NCBI RefSeq assembly: GCF_900103645.1
Contig: NZ_FNHP01000006.1
Coordinates: forward strand, 124,001 to 188,000
Direction: 5' to 3'
Length of the DNA: 64,000 nt
Source: Oryzisolibacter propanilivorax
GTDB taxonomy: Bacteria; Pseudomonadota; Gammaproteobacteria; Burkholderiales; Burkholderiaceae_C
Under the pieces are notes generated by a model. The model was not told the origin of the DNA. It saw only the letters and a list, made by a program, of their open reading frames with translations, and did not search any database. A program made the translations under genes and the position numbers. Of the stretch, positions 1-10,820 are shown piece by piece; positions within the stretch are counted from its first letter, which is position 1; every line of letters begins with the position of its first letter.

Positions 1-984
1 GCTGCGCCAGCGCGCGCCGGTGGACAGGATGACGGTGCGGCTGCGCAGCGTCGCGCCGTTCTCCAGCTCGACCTCGATCAGGCCGCCCTCCTCGGCCGCG
101 GGCTTCAGGGCCTTGGCGGTCTGCAGGTTCATGATGTCCACCTCGTAGTCGCGCACGTGGCGCTCCAGCGCAGCGGCGAACTGCGGGCCTTCGGTCTTCT
201 GAATGGAGATGTAGTTCTCGATGTCCACGGTATCGAGCACCTGCCCGCCGAAGCGCTCGGCAGCAATGCCGGTACGGATGCCCTTGCGCGCGGCGTAGAT
301 GGCGGATGCCGCGCCGGCCGGACCACCGCCGACGATCAGCACGTCGAAGGCTTCCTTGGCGCCGATCTTGGCCGCATCCTTGGCGGCCGCGCCCTTGTCG
401 ATCTTGCCGACGATCTCGGCCAGCTCCATGCGGCCCTGGCCGAAGCGCTCGCCGTTCAGGAACACGGTGGGCACGCCCATGACCTCGCGGTCCTGGATCT
501 CCTGCTGGAACACGCCTCCGTCGATGGCGGTGTGCGTGATGCCGGGGTTCAGCACGCTCATCAGGTTCAGCGCCTGCACCACGTCCGGGCAGTTGTGGCA
601 CGACAGCGAGTAGTACGTCTCGAAGTGGTGCTCGCCTTCCAGGTTCTTCACCTGCTCGAGCAGGTCGGCGGCTTCCTTGCTGGGGTGGCCGCCGACGTGC
701 AGCAGCGCCAGCACCAGCGAGGTGAATTCATGGCCCAGCGGCACGCCGGCGAAGCGCACGCCGCTGTCCAGGCCGGGGTTGGTGATCAAAAACGACGGCT
801 TGCGCACCGGCACGTCGTTGGCTTCCACCACGGTGACCTTGTCCGACAGGGAGGCGATCTGGTTCAGGAGTTCGCGCAGCTCGCGCGCGGTGGCGCTGTC
901 GTCCAGCGTGGCCACCAGCTCCACGGGGCGCTGCAGGCGCTCCAGGTAGGCTTTCAGTTGGGCTTGGAGGTTGGCATCGAGCAT
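1..984 (-). CDS. ahpF: Alkyl hydroperoxide reductase subunit F (5' part only)
   Basis: Flavoprotein disulfide reductase that carries electrons from NADH to AhpC for reduction of peroxides in the cytoplasm. Only the first 328 codons are present; the gene runs off the left edge, so the NADH-binding half with the second cysteine pair is not visible (family length is about 520 residues). Residues 1-200 form the thioredoxin-fold N-terminal domain with the redox pair in SLSCHNCPD (C129 and C132, the same numbers as in E. coli). The FAD-binding motif [10 protein letters not shown] starts near residue 217. The ATG at 984 has AGGAG at good spacing. It lies 118 bp downstream of ahpC on the same strand. 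Confidence 0.96.
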   Translation of the reverse strand, partial: MLDANLQAQLKAYLERLQRPVELVATLDDSATARELRELLNQIASLSDKVTVVEANDVPVRKPSFLITNPGLDSGVRFAGVPLGHEFTSLVLALLHVGGHPSKEAADLLEQVKNLEGEHHFETYYSLSCHNCPDVVQALNLMSVLNPGITHTAIDGGVFQQEIQDREVMGVPTVFLNGERFGQGRMELAEIVGKIDKGAAAKDAAKIGAKEAFDVLIVGGGPAGAASAIYAARKGIRTGIAAERFGGQVLDTVDIENYISIQKTEGPQFAAALERHVRDYEVDIMNLQTAKALKPAAEEGGLIEVELENGATLRSRTVILSTGARWRS

Positions 985-1017
985 CGGAAAACTCCTGACA
1001 TTTCTGGTTGTTCGGGC

Positions 1018-1049
1018 AAAAAAAAGCCCGGGCGCCTCAGCACCCGGGC
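1018..1049 (-). terminator. Intrinsic terminator between ahpC and ahpF
   Basis: Read on the minus strand, GCCCGGG and CCCGGGC arms (1043-1049 and 1026-1032) enclose a 10-nt loop and are followed directly by eight T residues (1025-1018). It lies downstream of the ahpC stop and 34 bp before the ahpF start. It should therefore end most ahpC transcripts and let a minority read into ahpF. Confidence 0.85.
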
Positions 1050-1102
1050 GTCGTAGCCTGGTTGCTCGGGCAGCCAGGGCTTGCAGGCGGGTAGCCGGTG
1101 GC

Positions 1103-1666
1103 TTAGATCTTGCCGACCAGGTCCAGCGACGGGGCCAGGGTCTTGGCGCCCTCTTCCCACTTGGCGGGGCAGACCTCGCCGGGGTGGTTGCGCACGTACT
1201 GGGCAGCCTTCACTTTGCGCAGCAGGTCGGCGGCGTTGCGGCCGATGCCCTCGGCGGTAATTTCCATGGCCTGGATCACGCCGTCCGGATCGACGATGAA
1301 CGTGGCACGGTCGGCCAGGCCCTGGCCTTCGCGCAGGCAGTCGAAGTTCTGGCTGATCTGCCAGCTGGGGTCGCCCAGCATGGTGTACTTGATCTTGCCA
1401 ATGGTGTCGGACGTGTCGTGCCAGGCCTTGTGCACGAAGTGCGTGTCGGTGGAGACGGAGTACACCTCGACGCCCAGCTTCTGCAGCTCGTCGTAGTGAT
1501 CGGCCACGTCACCCAGCTCGGTCGGGCAGACGAACGTGAAGTCCGCGGGGTAGAAGAAGAACACGGCCCACTTGCCCAGGACGTCCTTTTCGGTCACTTC
1601 GATGAACTTGCCGCTCTTGAAGGCCTGGGTCTTGAAGGGCTTGATGGTGGTGTTGAGCACGGACAT
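1103..1666 (-). CDS. ahpC: Alkyl hydroperoxide reductase subunit C (peroxiredoxin)
   Basis: Typical 2-Cys peroxiredoxin of 187 residues, the normal length for the family; it reduces hydrogen peroxide, organic peroxides and peroxynitrite. The peroxidatic cysteine is C47 in DFTFVCPTE and the resolving cysteine is C166 in GEVCPAKW, so both catalytic positions are intact. An in-frame ATG exists 33 bp upstream, but the start at 1666 is preferred because GAGGAAA lies just before it and the protein then starts [11 protein letters not shown] like its relatives. Its partner ahpF follows. Its promoter region is shared with the divergent bacterioferritin gene, which fits joint control by peroxide and iron. 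Confidence 0.97.
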   Translation of the reverse strand: MSVLNTTIKPFKTQAFKSGKFIEVTEKDVLGKWAVFFFYPADFTFVCPTELGDVADHYDELQKLGVEVYSVSTDTHFVHKAWHDTSDTIGKIKYTMLGDPSWQISQNFDCLREGQGLADRATFIVDPDGVIQAMEITAEGIGRNAADLLRKVKAAQYVRNHPGEVCPAKWEEGAKTLAPSLDLVGKI

Positions 1667-1763
1667 GTGTCGTTTCCTCTCGGGTTGGTTGATGAACAAG
1701 AACGAGACTGAAGTCTAGGCCCTTCATCATGATTGATCCAATGAATTGAGGGAATCATTTTGA

Positions 1764-1780
1764 TTGATACACGCTATCAA
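1764..1780. promoter_or_regulatory. Inverted repeat in the ahpC/bfr divergent promoter region
   Basis: TTGATA and TATCAA arms are separated by CACGC (1764-1769 and 1775-1780), in a locally A+T-rich stretch between two divergently transcribed oxidative-stress genes. A second, weaker dyad, ATTG-ATC-CAAT, lies at 1732-1742. A regulator of the OxyR type would be expected here, but the spacing does not match the classical four-box OxyR site, so the regulator's identity is inference. Confidence 0.4.
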
Positions 1781-1909
1781 ACGATGTTGGCGATACGAAA
1801 ACGACTCAGCATCACCTGCAGGCCACCCCGCGCGGCGGGGGCATTGCCTTGCCGCCTGTGCCGGGCGTCGTGACAATCGACCGTCAACCCACCCACAAGG
1901 AGAAGAACG

Positions 1910-2386
1910 ATGCAAGGCGATCCCCAGGTCATTGCCCATCTGCAGGCGCAGCTGAAGAATGAACTCACCGCCATCAACCAGTACTTCGTGCACTACCGCA
2001 TGCTCAAGCACTGGGGCCTGGAGCGGCTGGCCAAGAAGGAATACGACGAGTCCATTGGCGAGATGAAGCACGCTGACCGCCTGATGGACCGCATCTTCAT
2101 GCTGGACGGCCTGCCCAACCTGCAGGACCTGGCCAAGCTGCAGATCGGCGAGGACGTGCCCGAGATCCTGGAATGCGATCTGCGCAGCGAGCGCGGCGCC
2201 CAGGCCACCATCAAGGACGGCATCGCCTACTGCGAATCGGTGCGCGACTATGTCTCGCGCGACCTGCTGGAGGACATCCTGGAGGACACCGAGGAGCACA
2301 TCGACTATCTGGAGACCCAGATCTCGCTGCTGGAGAAGGTGGGCCTGCAGAACTATTTGCAGTCGCAGATGGGTGACGCCAGCTGA
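1910..2386 (+). CDS. bfr: Bacterioferritin
   Basis: Haem-containing 24-subunit iron store that oxidises Fe(II) and keeps Fe(III) in its cavity. The 158-residue protein aligns without gaps to E. coli Bfr from memory. Ligands E18, E51, H54, E94 and H130 and the haem ligand M52 are present. Position 127, a bridging glutamate in E. coli, is threonine here (DTEEH at 126-130), with glutamates at 128 and 129. AAGGAG lies 7 bp before the ATG. It diverges from ahpC and is followed by a strong terminator, so it is probably monocistronic. Confidence 0.95.
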   Translation: MQGDPQVIAHLQAQLKNELTAINQYFVHYRMLKHWGLERLAKKEYDESIGEMKHADRLMDRIFMLDGLPNLQDLAKLQIGEDVPEILECDLRSERGAQATIKDGIAYCESVRDYVSRDLLEDILEDTEEHIDYLETQISLLEKVGLQNYLQSQMGDAS

Positions 2387-2413
2387 CACGCGCAGCCGCG
2401 CAGTCACGAATGC

Positions 2414-2436
2414 AACGGGCCTGCGGGCCCGTTTTT
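2414..2436 (+). terminator. Intrinsic terminator of bfr
   Basis: Eight-bp stem AACGGGCC/GGCCCGTT (2414-2421 and 2426-2433) around the tetraloop TGCG, running into a short T tract (2432-2436). It lies 28 bp after the bfr stop and separates bfr from flhDC. Confidence 0.8.
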
Positions 2437-2637
2437 CATGGGCACAGCCAGCGCCAGCGATGCGGACAACCCTGTAAGGCAAATTCCTACAAAGGGGTAT
2501 CGCCGACCAGACGCAGCGCAGCGCCAACCCCCGACTTAATTTCCTTTTGGCCTGGTTTCACAATCCATTTCACCGAATCAACGCAACACATGCAACTGCA
2601 TGCAACGCCGCGATTCGCTGCTGCAAAGGACCGAACC

Positions 2638-2967
2638 ATGACCTCCGAACAACTGTTGGCCGAAATCCGCGAAGCCAACCTGACCTACCTGATGCTGGCG
2701 CAGACCCTGATCCGGCAGGACAAGGCTGAGGCCGTGTTCCGCCTGGGCATGAGCGAGGAGGCTGCCGACATTCTCGGCGCGCTGTCGGCCGCGCAAATCC
2801 TGAAACTGGCCTCGCGCAACACCCTTCTTTGCAGCTTCCGCGTGGACGACGACCTGGTCTGGAGCCTGTTGACCAGCCACAACACGCCGCGCAAGAACGC
2901 CAGCGAGGCCGCCAACGCCATGCACGCCAACATCCTGATGGCCAGCCGCGTGTCGGAAGTGCTGTAA
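2638..2967 (+). CDS. flhD: Flagellar transcriptional activator FlhD
   Basis: Subunit of the FlhD4C2 complex, the class I master activator of flagellar genes. The 109-residue all-helical protein is close to the usual length (about 105-116) and has the family features AEIREANLTYLMLAQ and LIRQDKAEAVFRLG. The ATG at 2638 is preceded by AAAGGA; the frame stays open upstream, but nothing there resembles the family. flhC follows after 49 bp, so the two are co-transcribed. Upstream, 2437-2637 holds the promoter and leader region; I could not assign a promoter with confidence. Confidence 0.95.
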   Translation: MTSEQLLAEIREANLTYLMLAQTLIRQDKAEAVFRLGMSEEAADILGALSAAQILKLASRNTLLCSFRVDDDLVWSLLTSHNTPRKNASEAANAMHANILMASRVSEVL

Positions 2968-3016
2968 GCCTGCCTTGCCCCATCCGCCTGCCCTGCCCCA
3001 CCGTCGAAAGTCCGCC

Positions 3017-3562
3017 ATGTCCGCTGCCGCCCCCGCCAAGAGTGTCCTGAACGAGTCCAAGCAGATCGAGCGTGCCGTCATGCTGATCGAGATGGGCGCG
3101 CGCATGCAGGTGCTGGAGTCCGAGACCACGCTGTCGTACGAGCGTCTGATCCGGCTGTACAAGGAAGTGGCCGGCAAATCGCCGTCCAAGGGCCAACTGC
3201 CGTTCTCCACCGACTGGTTCCTGACCTGGCAGGAGAACATCCACAGTTCGTTGTTCATGAACATCCACGTCTACCTGTCCAAGGGCGTGGCGCTGGAGCC
3301 GGCCGAGCTGTTGACCAAGGCCTACCGCCTGTACCTGGAGCAGATCGAGGTGCTGGGCGTGGAGCCGCTGCTGTCCTTCACACGCGCCTGGCGCCTGGTG
3401 AAGTTCATGGACGCCGGCATGCTGACGCGCACCGCCTGCTCGCAGTGCAAGGGCCTGTTCGTCTCCGAGCTGTACGAGAACCGGCACTACACCTGCGGCC
3501 TGTGCAACCCGCCGGCGCGTGCCGGCAAGAGCAAGAACGCCGGGGCGCTGACGCTGCATTGA
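3017..3562 (+). CDS. flhC: Flagellar transcriptional activator FlhC
   Basis: Zinc-containing DNA-binding partner of FlhD; together they activate class II flagellar promoters through sigma-70 RNA polymerase. 181 residues. The zinc-binding set C141-x2-C144 and C160-x2-C163 (TACSQCKG and YTCGLCNP) is complete. The ATG at 3017 gives the expected N-terminus; an in-frame ATG 42 bp upstream would add unrelated residues. No other flagellar gene is in the window, so this pair sits apart from its regulon or at one edge of it. Confidence 0.95.
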   Translation: MSAAAPAKSVLNESKQIERAVMLIEMGARMQVLESETTLSYERLIRLYKEVAGKSPSKGQLPFSTDWFLTWQENIHSSLFMNIHVYLSKGVALEPAELLTKAYRLYLEQIEVLGVEPLLSFTRAWRLVKFMDAGMLTRTACSQCKGLFVSELYENRHYTCGLCNPPARAGKSKNAGALTLH

Positions 3563-3600
3563 GCGCTCCCGCAGGCCGGCTCGGACAGTTTTCGAACAAA

Positions 3601-3655
3601 ATAGGCCCTCAGCCCTTATAAATAAAAGGCCTTTAGCTATTTAAACCATAGCAAA
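3601..3655 (+). repeat. GCTAT/ATAGC interspersed repeat, copy 1
   Basis: One of at least twelve related elements in the window. The pattern is a G+C-rich dyad (GCCCTTAT... AAAGGCC) followed by TAGCTAT and, after eight bases, ATAGC. It lies in the spacer after flhC. Confidence 0.7.
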
Positions 3656-3678
3656 CATTCCATCTACCCGAAACGCCA

Positions 3679-3699
3679 AGGCCCTGCGATGCAGGGCCT
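3679..3699. terminator. Hairpin between converging flhC and deaminase genes
   Basis: Nine-bp stem AGGCCCTGC/GCAGGGCCT with a GAT loop between two convergent genes. T tracts are poor on both sides (GTGGTTTTC on the plus strand), so it is only a moderate candidate for a shared terminator. Confidence 0.5.
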
Positions 3700-3743
3700 C
3701 GTGGTTTTCATGGCCGCCGCGGCGGCAGGGAATGCCTCCCCGG

Positions 3744-6141
<2,398 letters not shown>

Positions 6142-6327
6142 CGCAGGCGGAAATACGAAAGGAGATGGTGCACGGCCAATGTGACACCGGTGTGCCGGCC
6201 GCATGACGCAAACGGGCCGCGCAAGGCGGCCCGTGAAGCGGCAGCGGCGGCGTGCCGGCAGGCCTGCGCGCACGGCGCCAGGCGGCTCCCGCCGCGTGGG
6301 CCGCGGCGCGGCCGGCCAGAAGGCGCC

Positions 6328-7494
6328 TTACTTGTTCGCGCCCGGCACCTGGCCTTCCACGCCCTTGACGTAGAAGTTGATGCTGGTGAGGAACTTGTCG
6401 TCGGCGGCGGCGCCTTCGGGCAGTGCGGTCTTGCCGGTGTTGTCCGTGACCGGGCCCTTCCAGATGACCAGCGAGCCGTCCTTCAGGCCCTGCTTGGCGG
6501 CTTCCACCTTGGCCTTCAGGTCGGCGGGCACATCCTCGGCGATGGACACCAGGTCGATGGCGCCTTCCTTGACGCCCCACCACGCCTGGCCGGTGGTCCA
6601 AGTGTTCTCGAGCACGTCCTTGACGGACTTGGTGTAGTACGGTGCCCAGTGGATGACGGCCGAGCCCAGGTGCGCCTTGGGGCCGTAGGCGGTCATGTCC
6701 GAATCCCAGCCGAAGGCGCGCTTGCCCTTTTCCTCGGCGGTCTTGAGCACGGCGGGCGAGTCGGTGTTCTGGAACAGCACGTCGGCGCCGCCGTTGATCA
6801 GGCTGGTGGCGGCCTCGGTTTCCTTGGGCGGGCTGAACCATTCGTTGACCCAGACCACCTTGGTCTTGATGTTCGGGTTCACCGTCTGCGCGCCGAGCGT
6901 GAAGCTGTTGATGTTGCGCAGCACCTCGGGAATCGGCACCGAGCCGACCACGCCGAGCGTGCCGGTCTTGCTCATGCCGCCGGCGATGATGCCGGCCAGG
7001 TAGGCGCCCTCGTAGGTACGGCTGTCGTAGGTGCGCACGTTCTCGCGCGTCTTGTAGCCGGTGGCGTGCTCGAACTTGACGTCGGGGAATTCCTCGCCGA
7101 GCTTTTGCATCACGTCCATGTAGCCGAAGGTGGTGCCGAAGATCAGCTTGTTGCCCTGGGTCACCAGGTCGCGCAGCACGCGCTCGGCGTCCGGGCCCTC
7201 GGGCACGCTCTCGACATAGCTGGTCTTGATCTTGTCGCCGAACTCGGCTTCGAGCTTCTTGCGCGCCTGATCGTGCGCATAAGACCAGCCGCCGTCGCCC
7301 ACCGGGCCGACGTAGGCGAAGCCGATCTTCAAGGGCTCGCTGCTGGCAGCGGGCGCCGGCGCGGCAGCGGGCGCAGGTTCGGCGGCCGGCGCGGGCGCCG
7401 GCTCGTCCTTCTTGCCGCAGCCGGCCAGGGCGGTGGCGGCCAGGGCCGTGGCGGCTGCCAGCTGCAGCAGCGAGCGCTTGTTCAGGTCGGTCAT
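6328..7494 (-). CDS. BMP-family ABC transporter substrate-binding lipoprotein (copy 1)
   Basis: 388-residue periplasmic binding protein of the BMP/PnrA/Med family, which captures nucleosides or purines for an ABC importer. The signal peptide ends in the lipobox LAGC with C26 as the lipidated cysteine. A Pro/Ala-rich linker (about 31-55) precedes the binding fold, which begins KIGFAYVGPVGDGGW. Motifs shared with its neighbour include HATGYK, YEGAYLAGI and WVNEWFSPPKE. It follows a close paralogue at 7579-8736 in the same operon. The linked permeases, ATPase and purine deaminase support a nucleobase or nucleoside ligand. Confidence 0.92.
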   Translation of the reverse strand: MTDLNKRSLLQLAAATALAATALAGCGKKDEPAPAPAAEPAPAAAPAPAASSEPLKIGFAYVGPVGDGGWSYAHDQARKKLEAEFGDKIKTSYVESVPEGPDAERVLRDLVTQGNKLIFGTTFGYMDVMQKLGEEFPDVKFEHATGYKTRENVRTYDSRTYEGAYLAGIIAGGMSKTGTLGVVGSVPIPEVLRNINSFTLGAQTVNPNIKTKVVWVNEWFSPPKETEAATSLINGGADVLFQNTDSPAVLKTAEEKGKRAFGWDSDMTAYGPKAHLGSAVIHWAPYYTKSVKDVLENTWTTGQAWWGVKEGAIDLVSIAEDVPADLKAKVEAAKQGLKDGSLVIWKGPVTDNTGKTALPEGAAADDKFLTSINFYVKGVEGQVPGANK

Positions 7495-7544
7495 ATACGC
7501 AGTCCTTCAGTCAGGAAAAAGAATGGTTGGGATCAGCGAAGCAC

Positions 7545-7565
7545 GGCGCCGCCGCCGGCGGCGCC
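7545..7565. other. G+C-rich hairpin between the two BMP genes
   Basis: GGCGCCGCC (7545-7553) and GGCGGCGCC (7557-7565) around a GCC loop, in the 84-bp gap between the two binding-protein genes. No T tract follows, so transcript stabilisation or processing is more likely than termination. Confidence 0.5.
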
Positions 7566-7578
7566 AAACACGGGAAGA

Positions 7579-8736
7579 TTACTTACCTTCGGTACCGGGC
7601 ACGCGGCCTTCGATGCCGTTGACGAAGAAGTTGATGCCGGTGAGGAACTTGTCGTCGCCCTTCTGCCCGGCCGCCAGCAGTTCCTTGCCGGTGTTGTCCT
7701 GGATCGGGCCGGTCCAGACGGCGAAGCTGCCGTCCTTCAGGCCATCGCGCGCCTTGGCCACGCGGTCCTTGATCTCCTGCGGCACGTCGTCGGCGATCTT
7801 CAGCAGGTCGATGGCGCCTTCCTTGACGCCCCACCAGAAGTTGCCGCCCTGCCAGTTGCCGCCCAGGGTGTCCTCTACCACCTTGCTGTAGTAGGGTGTC
7901 CAGTCGATCACGGCTGAGCCCAGGTGTGCCTTGGGCGCGAAGGCGCTCATGTCGCCGTCCTTGCCGAAGGCACGCGCGCCGCGCTCCTCGGCGGTCTTGA
8001 GCACCGCCAGCGAATTGGTGTTCTGGTACATCACGTCCACGCCGCCGTTGATCAGGCTGGTGGCGGCCTCGGCCTCTTTCGGCGGGCTGAACCATTCGTT
8101 CACCCAGACCACCTTGGCCTTGATGGACGGGTCGACGCTCTGCGCTCCCAGCACGAAGCTGTTGATGTTGCGCACCACCTCCGGGATCGGCACCGAGGCC
8201 ACCACGCCGACCATCTTGGTCTTGGTCATGCCGCCGGCGACGATGCCCGCCAAGTAGGCGCCCTCAAAGGTCTTGGTGTCGTAAGTGGCAACGTTGTCGG
8301 CCTGCTTGTAGCCGGTGGCGTGCTCGAACTTCACGTCCTTCAGGTCGGCCGCGACCTTCTGCACGAATTCCTGGTAGCCGAAGCTGGTGGCGAAGATCAG
8401 CTTGTTGCCTTGGCCCGCCATGTCGCGCATCACACGCTCGGCGTCTGCGCTCTCGGGCACGCTTTCGACGAAGCTGGTCTCGATGCGGTCACCATACTTT
8501 TCCTGGATCGCCTTGCGGCCCAGATCATGCTGGTAGGTCCAGCCACCATCGCCGATCGGGCTGACGTACATGAAGCCGATCTTCAGCTTGTCCTGCGCCG
8601 GCGCCGCGGCGGGTGCGGCGGCCGGGGCGGCGGCCTCCTCCTTCTTGCCGCAGCCGGCCAGCGCAGCCAGGGCGATGGCCGACAGGGCGACGTGCTGGAG
8701 CAGGGAGCGTTTGTTCAACAGGCGCATGGGGTTCAT
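7579..8736 (-). CDS. BMP-family ABC transporter substrate-binding lipoprotein (copy 2)
   Basis: 385 residues; same family and layout as the copy downstream. Lipobox LAGC with C29, an Ala/Pro linker, then KIGFMYVSPIGDGGW. The two proteins are similar along their whole length, so this is a tandem duplication that probably widened ligand range. Start choice is open: ATG at 8736 or ATG at 8727; neither has a clear ribosome-binding site. The permease gene lies 56 bp upstream. Confidence 0.9.
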   Translation of the reverse strand: MNPMRLLNKRSLLQHVALSAIALAALAGCGKKEEAAAPAAAPAAAPAQDKLKIGFMYVSPIGDGGWTYQHDLGRKAIQEKYGDRIETSFVESVPESADAERVMRDMAGQGNKLIFATSFGYQEFVQKVAADLKDVKFEHATGYKQADNVATYDTKTFEGAYLAGIVAGGMTKTKMVGVVASVPIPEVVRNINSFVLGAQSVDPSIKAKVVWVNEWFSPPKEAEAATSLINGGVDVMYQNTNSLAVLKTAEERGARAFGKDGDMSAFAPKAHLGSAVIDWTPYYSKVVEDTLGGNWQGGNFWWGVKEGAIDLLKIADDVPQEIKDRVAKARDGLKDGSFAVWTGPIQDNTGKELLAAGQKGDDKFLTGINFFVNGIEGRVPGTEGK

Positions 8737-8792
8737 GAGGTAGCAAAAAAGGAAGAACAAAGAAGAAAAGCGAAAGGGCCACCGGGCGGAAA

Positions 8793-9713
8793 TCAGGTGC
8801 CTGGAGCGAATACCCGCCCCAGAGAGGCCGGCATGTTCGCACGAATCCACCCCGGATTGCGCGAGATCAGTACCAGCACCAGGATGGTCGCGACGTAGGG
8901 CAACATCGACAGCAGCTGGCTCGCCAGTTGCACGCCCGAGGCCTGCAGGTGGAACTGCAGCATGGTCACGCCACCGAACAGGTAGGCCCCGAGCAGCACC
9001 CGCGCCGGGCGCCAAGTGGCGAAAGTCGTCAGCGCCAGCGCGATCCAGCCGCGCCCGGCGACCATGCCCTCGACCCACAGCGGCGTGTAGGCGGTGGACA
9101 GATAGGCCCCGGCCAGCCCGCACAGTGCGCCGCCGGCGGCCACTGCCCCCAGGCGGATCAGGCGCACCGGGTAGCCCAGCGCATGCGCCGACTCGGGCGA
9201 CTCGCCCACCGAACGCAGCACCAGCCCGGCGCGCGTGCGGTACAGAAACCACACCTGCGCCGCCGCCAGCAGCATGGTCCCATAGACCAGCGGATGCAGC
9301 GAGCCCAGTGCCGGGCCCAGCAGCGGCAGGTCGCCCAGGAGCGGCCAGGCGAACTTGGGTGTCTCCGGCAGCTTGGCCTGCACGTAGTTGATGCCGACGA
9401 AGGCCGAAAAGCCCACGCCGAACAGAGACAGCGCCAGCCCGGTGGCGTACTGGTTGGTGTTGAACCAGATCACCAGCACCCCGAACAACGCCGCCAGCAG
9501 CGCCCCGGCGGCCATGCCGGCCACCAGCCCCAGCACGAAGCTGCCCGTGTGCACCACGGTGGCGAAGCCGGCGATGGCGGCGCATAGCATCATGCCCTCA
9601 GCGCCCAAGTTGACGATGCCCGCCTTCTCGTTGATCAGCAGGCCCAGCGACGCCAGCGCCAGCACGGTGCCGGCACTGAGCGTGGCGCCCAGCAGCAATG
9701 CATAACTTTCCAT
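8793..9713 (-). CDS. Nucleoside/purine ABC transporter permease (second permease)
   Basis: 306-residue, strongly hydrophobic permease of the branched-chain/nucleoside ABC family (YufQ/NupQ type). It carries the conserved segment NEKAGIVNLGAEGMMLCAA, which contacts the ATPase, and roughly eight or more membrane segments. The partner permease is at 10817-11893 and the ATPase at 11880-13469. An acyltransferase gene separates it from its partner permease, which is unusual for this transporter type. Confidence 0.9.
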   Translation of the reverse strand: MESYALLLGATLSAGTVLALASLGLLINEKAGIVNLGAEGMMLCAAIAGFATVVHTGSFVLGLVAGMAAGALLAALFGVLVIWFNTNQYATGLALSLFGVGFSAFVGINYVQAKLPETPKFAWPLLGDLPLLGPALGSLHPLVYGTMLLAAAQVWFLYRTRAGLVLRSVGESPESAHALGYPVRLIRLGAVAAGGALCGLAGAYLSTAYTPLWVEGMVAGRGWIALALTTFATWRPARVLLGAYLFGGVTMLQFHLQASGVQLASQLLSMLPYVATILVLVLISRNPGWIRANMPASLGRVFAPGT

Positions 9714-9743
9714 GGTTATCTCCGTGTCTCCAAAACCAATTCC

Positions 9744-10820
9744 TCAGGCCTTCATTGGCGCGACCCGCGGCCCGGGCCGGTCCAGCGCATCCTTGAGCCG
9801 CAGCGCACGCGCCTCTATCGCATACCACGACAGTACTGCAGCCAGCAGCGACAGCAGCGTCGAGGCACCGAACACCATCCAGCCGTTCCATTCGGGCCTC
9901 CAAGACACCAACGCCTGCTGGATCGGAAAGCCAAACAGGTAAATGCCGTACGACAGATCGGGCCAGCCGGACGGCTCCGGCCAAATGCGGCTAACAGCGG
10001 CCACTACGTTCAGCACAAACCAGGCCAGCATCGCCACCCGCAGCAGGTCGAGCCAGCGCCACAGCGACTGCTCGGCCGGCCAGTGCCAGGTCAGCCAAGA
10101 GGCTGCCAGCAACAACATCCCCGGCAGCAGCCAGCCCGTGAAGACACGCTCGCGCCACAGCGCCAGCAGCATGCCGCACAGGAAAGCGGCGTAGTAGCGC
10201 GGCAGCCAGTTCGCAATGATGGCGGCGCCGAACAGGTTCAGGGCGCCGCCCCATAGGGTGACGGCCACCAGCGCGCCCAGCACCACCGTGGTGGCGGGGC
10301 TGCTGCGCCTGAGCAGTCCCGATACGCCAAGCAGCAGCACCCACAGGTAACAGGTCATCTCCAGCGGCAACGTCCACAGCGTGCCGGTCGCGCCAGGGCC
10401 AGCCGGGTTGCCATTGAAGACACCTGGCAGCACCAGCACATTGCGCAGCAGCACGTTGCCCAGCACGTACTCGCGCAGCTGCGGGTGCGTCCAATAAGCT
10501 GCTGTCGGCAGGCTGCCCAGCGCCCACCCGAGCAAGACCGCAAAGGCGATGCACGCCCACAGCCCCGGCAAGATGCGCAGCAGGCGGTGCCATGCGAACA
10601 CCGTCGCGCTGCGATGCCGCTGCCAGCTCTGCGTGACCAGATAGCCGCTGACGATGAAGAACAGCGTCACACCCAGGCCGGAGATGCCAACCAGGAGCGG
10701 GAAAGCGCGCAGCAGGCCCATCGGCAGCTTGCCGCTGAGTTCGAATGAATGGGCGAACAACACGCACAGCGCAGCAAAGTGCCGCACTGCCCAGTAGTTG
10801 TGTCGCCGCTGCGTCGTCAT
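9744..10820 (-). CDS. Acyltransferase family 3 membrane protein
   Basis: 358-residue integral membrane O-acyltransferase of the OafA/NodX superfamily, which moves acetyl or other acyl groups onto surface sugars or similar targets. About ten membrane segments are visible. The early histidine in LFAHSFELSG, FFIVSGYLV and the following RLLRILPGLW match the family. The ATG at 10820 overlaps the stop of the upstream permease as ATGA, so translation is coupled. Parts of the gene are noticeably less GC-rich than its neighbours (some 60-bp stretches near 55%), suggesting later arrival. The acceptor molecule cannot be told from the sequence. Confidence 0.88.
   Translation of the reverse strand: MTTQRRHNYWAVRHFAALCVLFAHSFELSGKLPMGLLRAFPLLVGISGLGVTLFFIVSGYLVTQSWQRHRSATVFAWHRLLRILPGLWACIAFAVLLGWALGSLPTAAYWTHPQLREYVLGNVLLRNVLVLPGVFNGNPAGPGATGTLWTLPLEMTCYLWVLLLGVSGLLRRSSPATTVVLGALVAVTLWGGALNLFGAAIIANWLPRYYAAFLCGMLLALWRERVFTGWLLPGMLLLAASWLTWHWPAEQSLWRWLDLLRVAMLAWFVLNVVAAVSRIWPEPSGWPDLSYGIYLFGFPIQQALVSWRPEWNGWMVFGASTLLSLLAAVLSWYAIEARALRLKDALDRPGPRVAPMKA

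Noticed and set aside
1764-1780. Possible FNR box between ahpC and bfr
   Set aside because: The half-sites TTGAT and ATCAA are 7 bases apart, not 4, so FNR-type binding is unlikely; kept only as an unassigned dyad.
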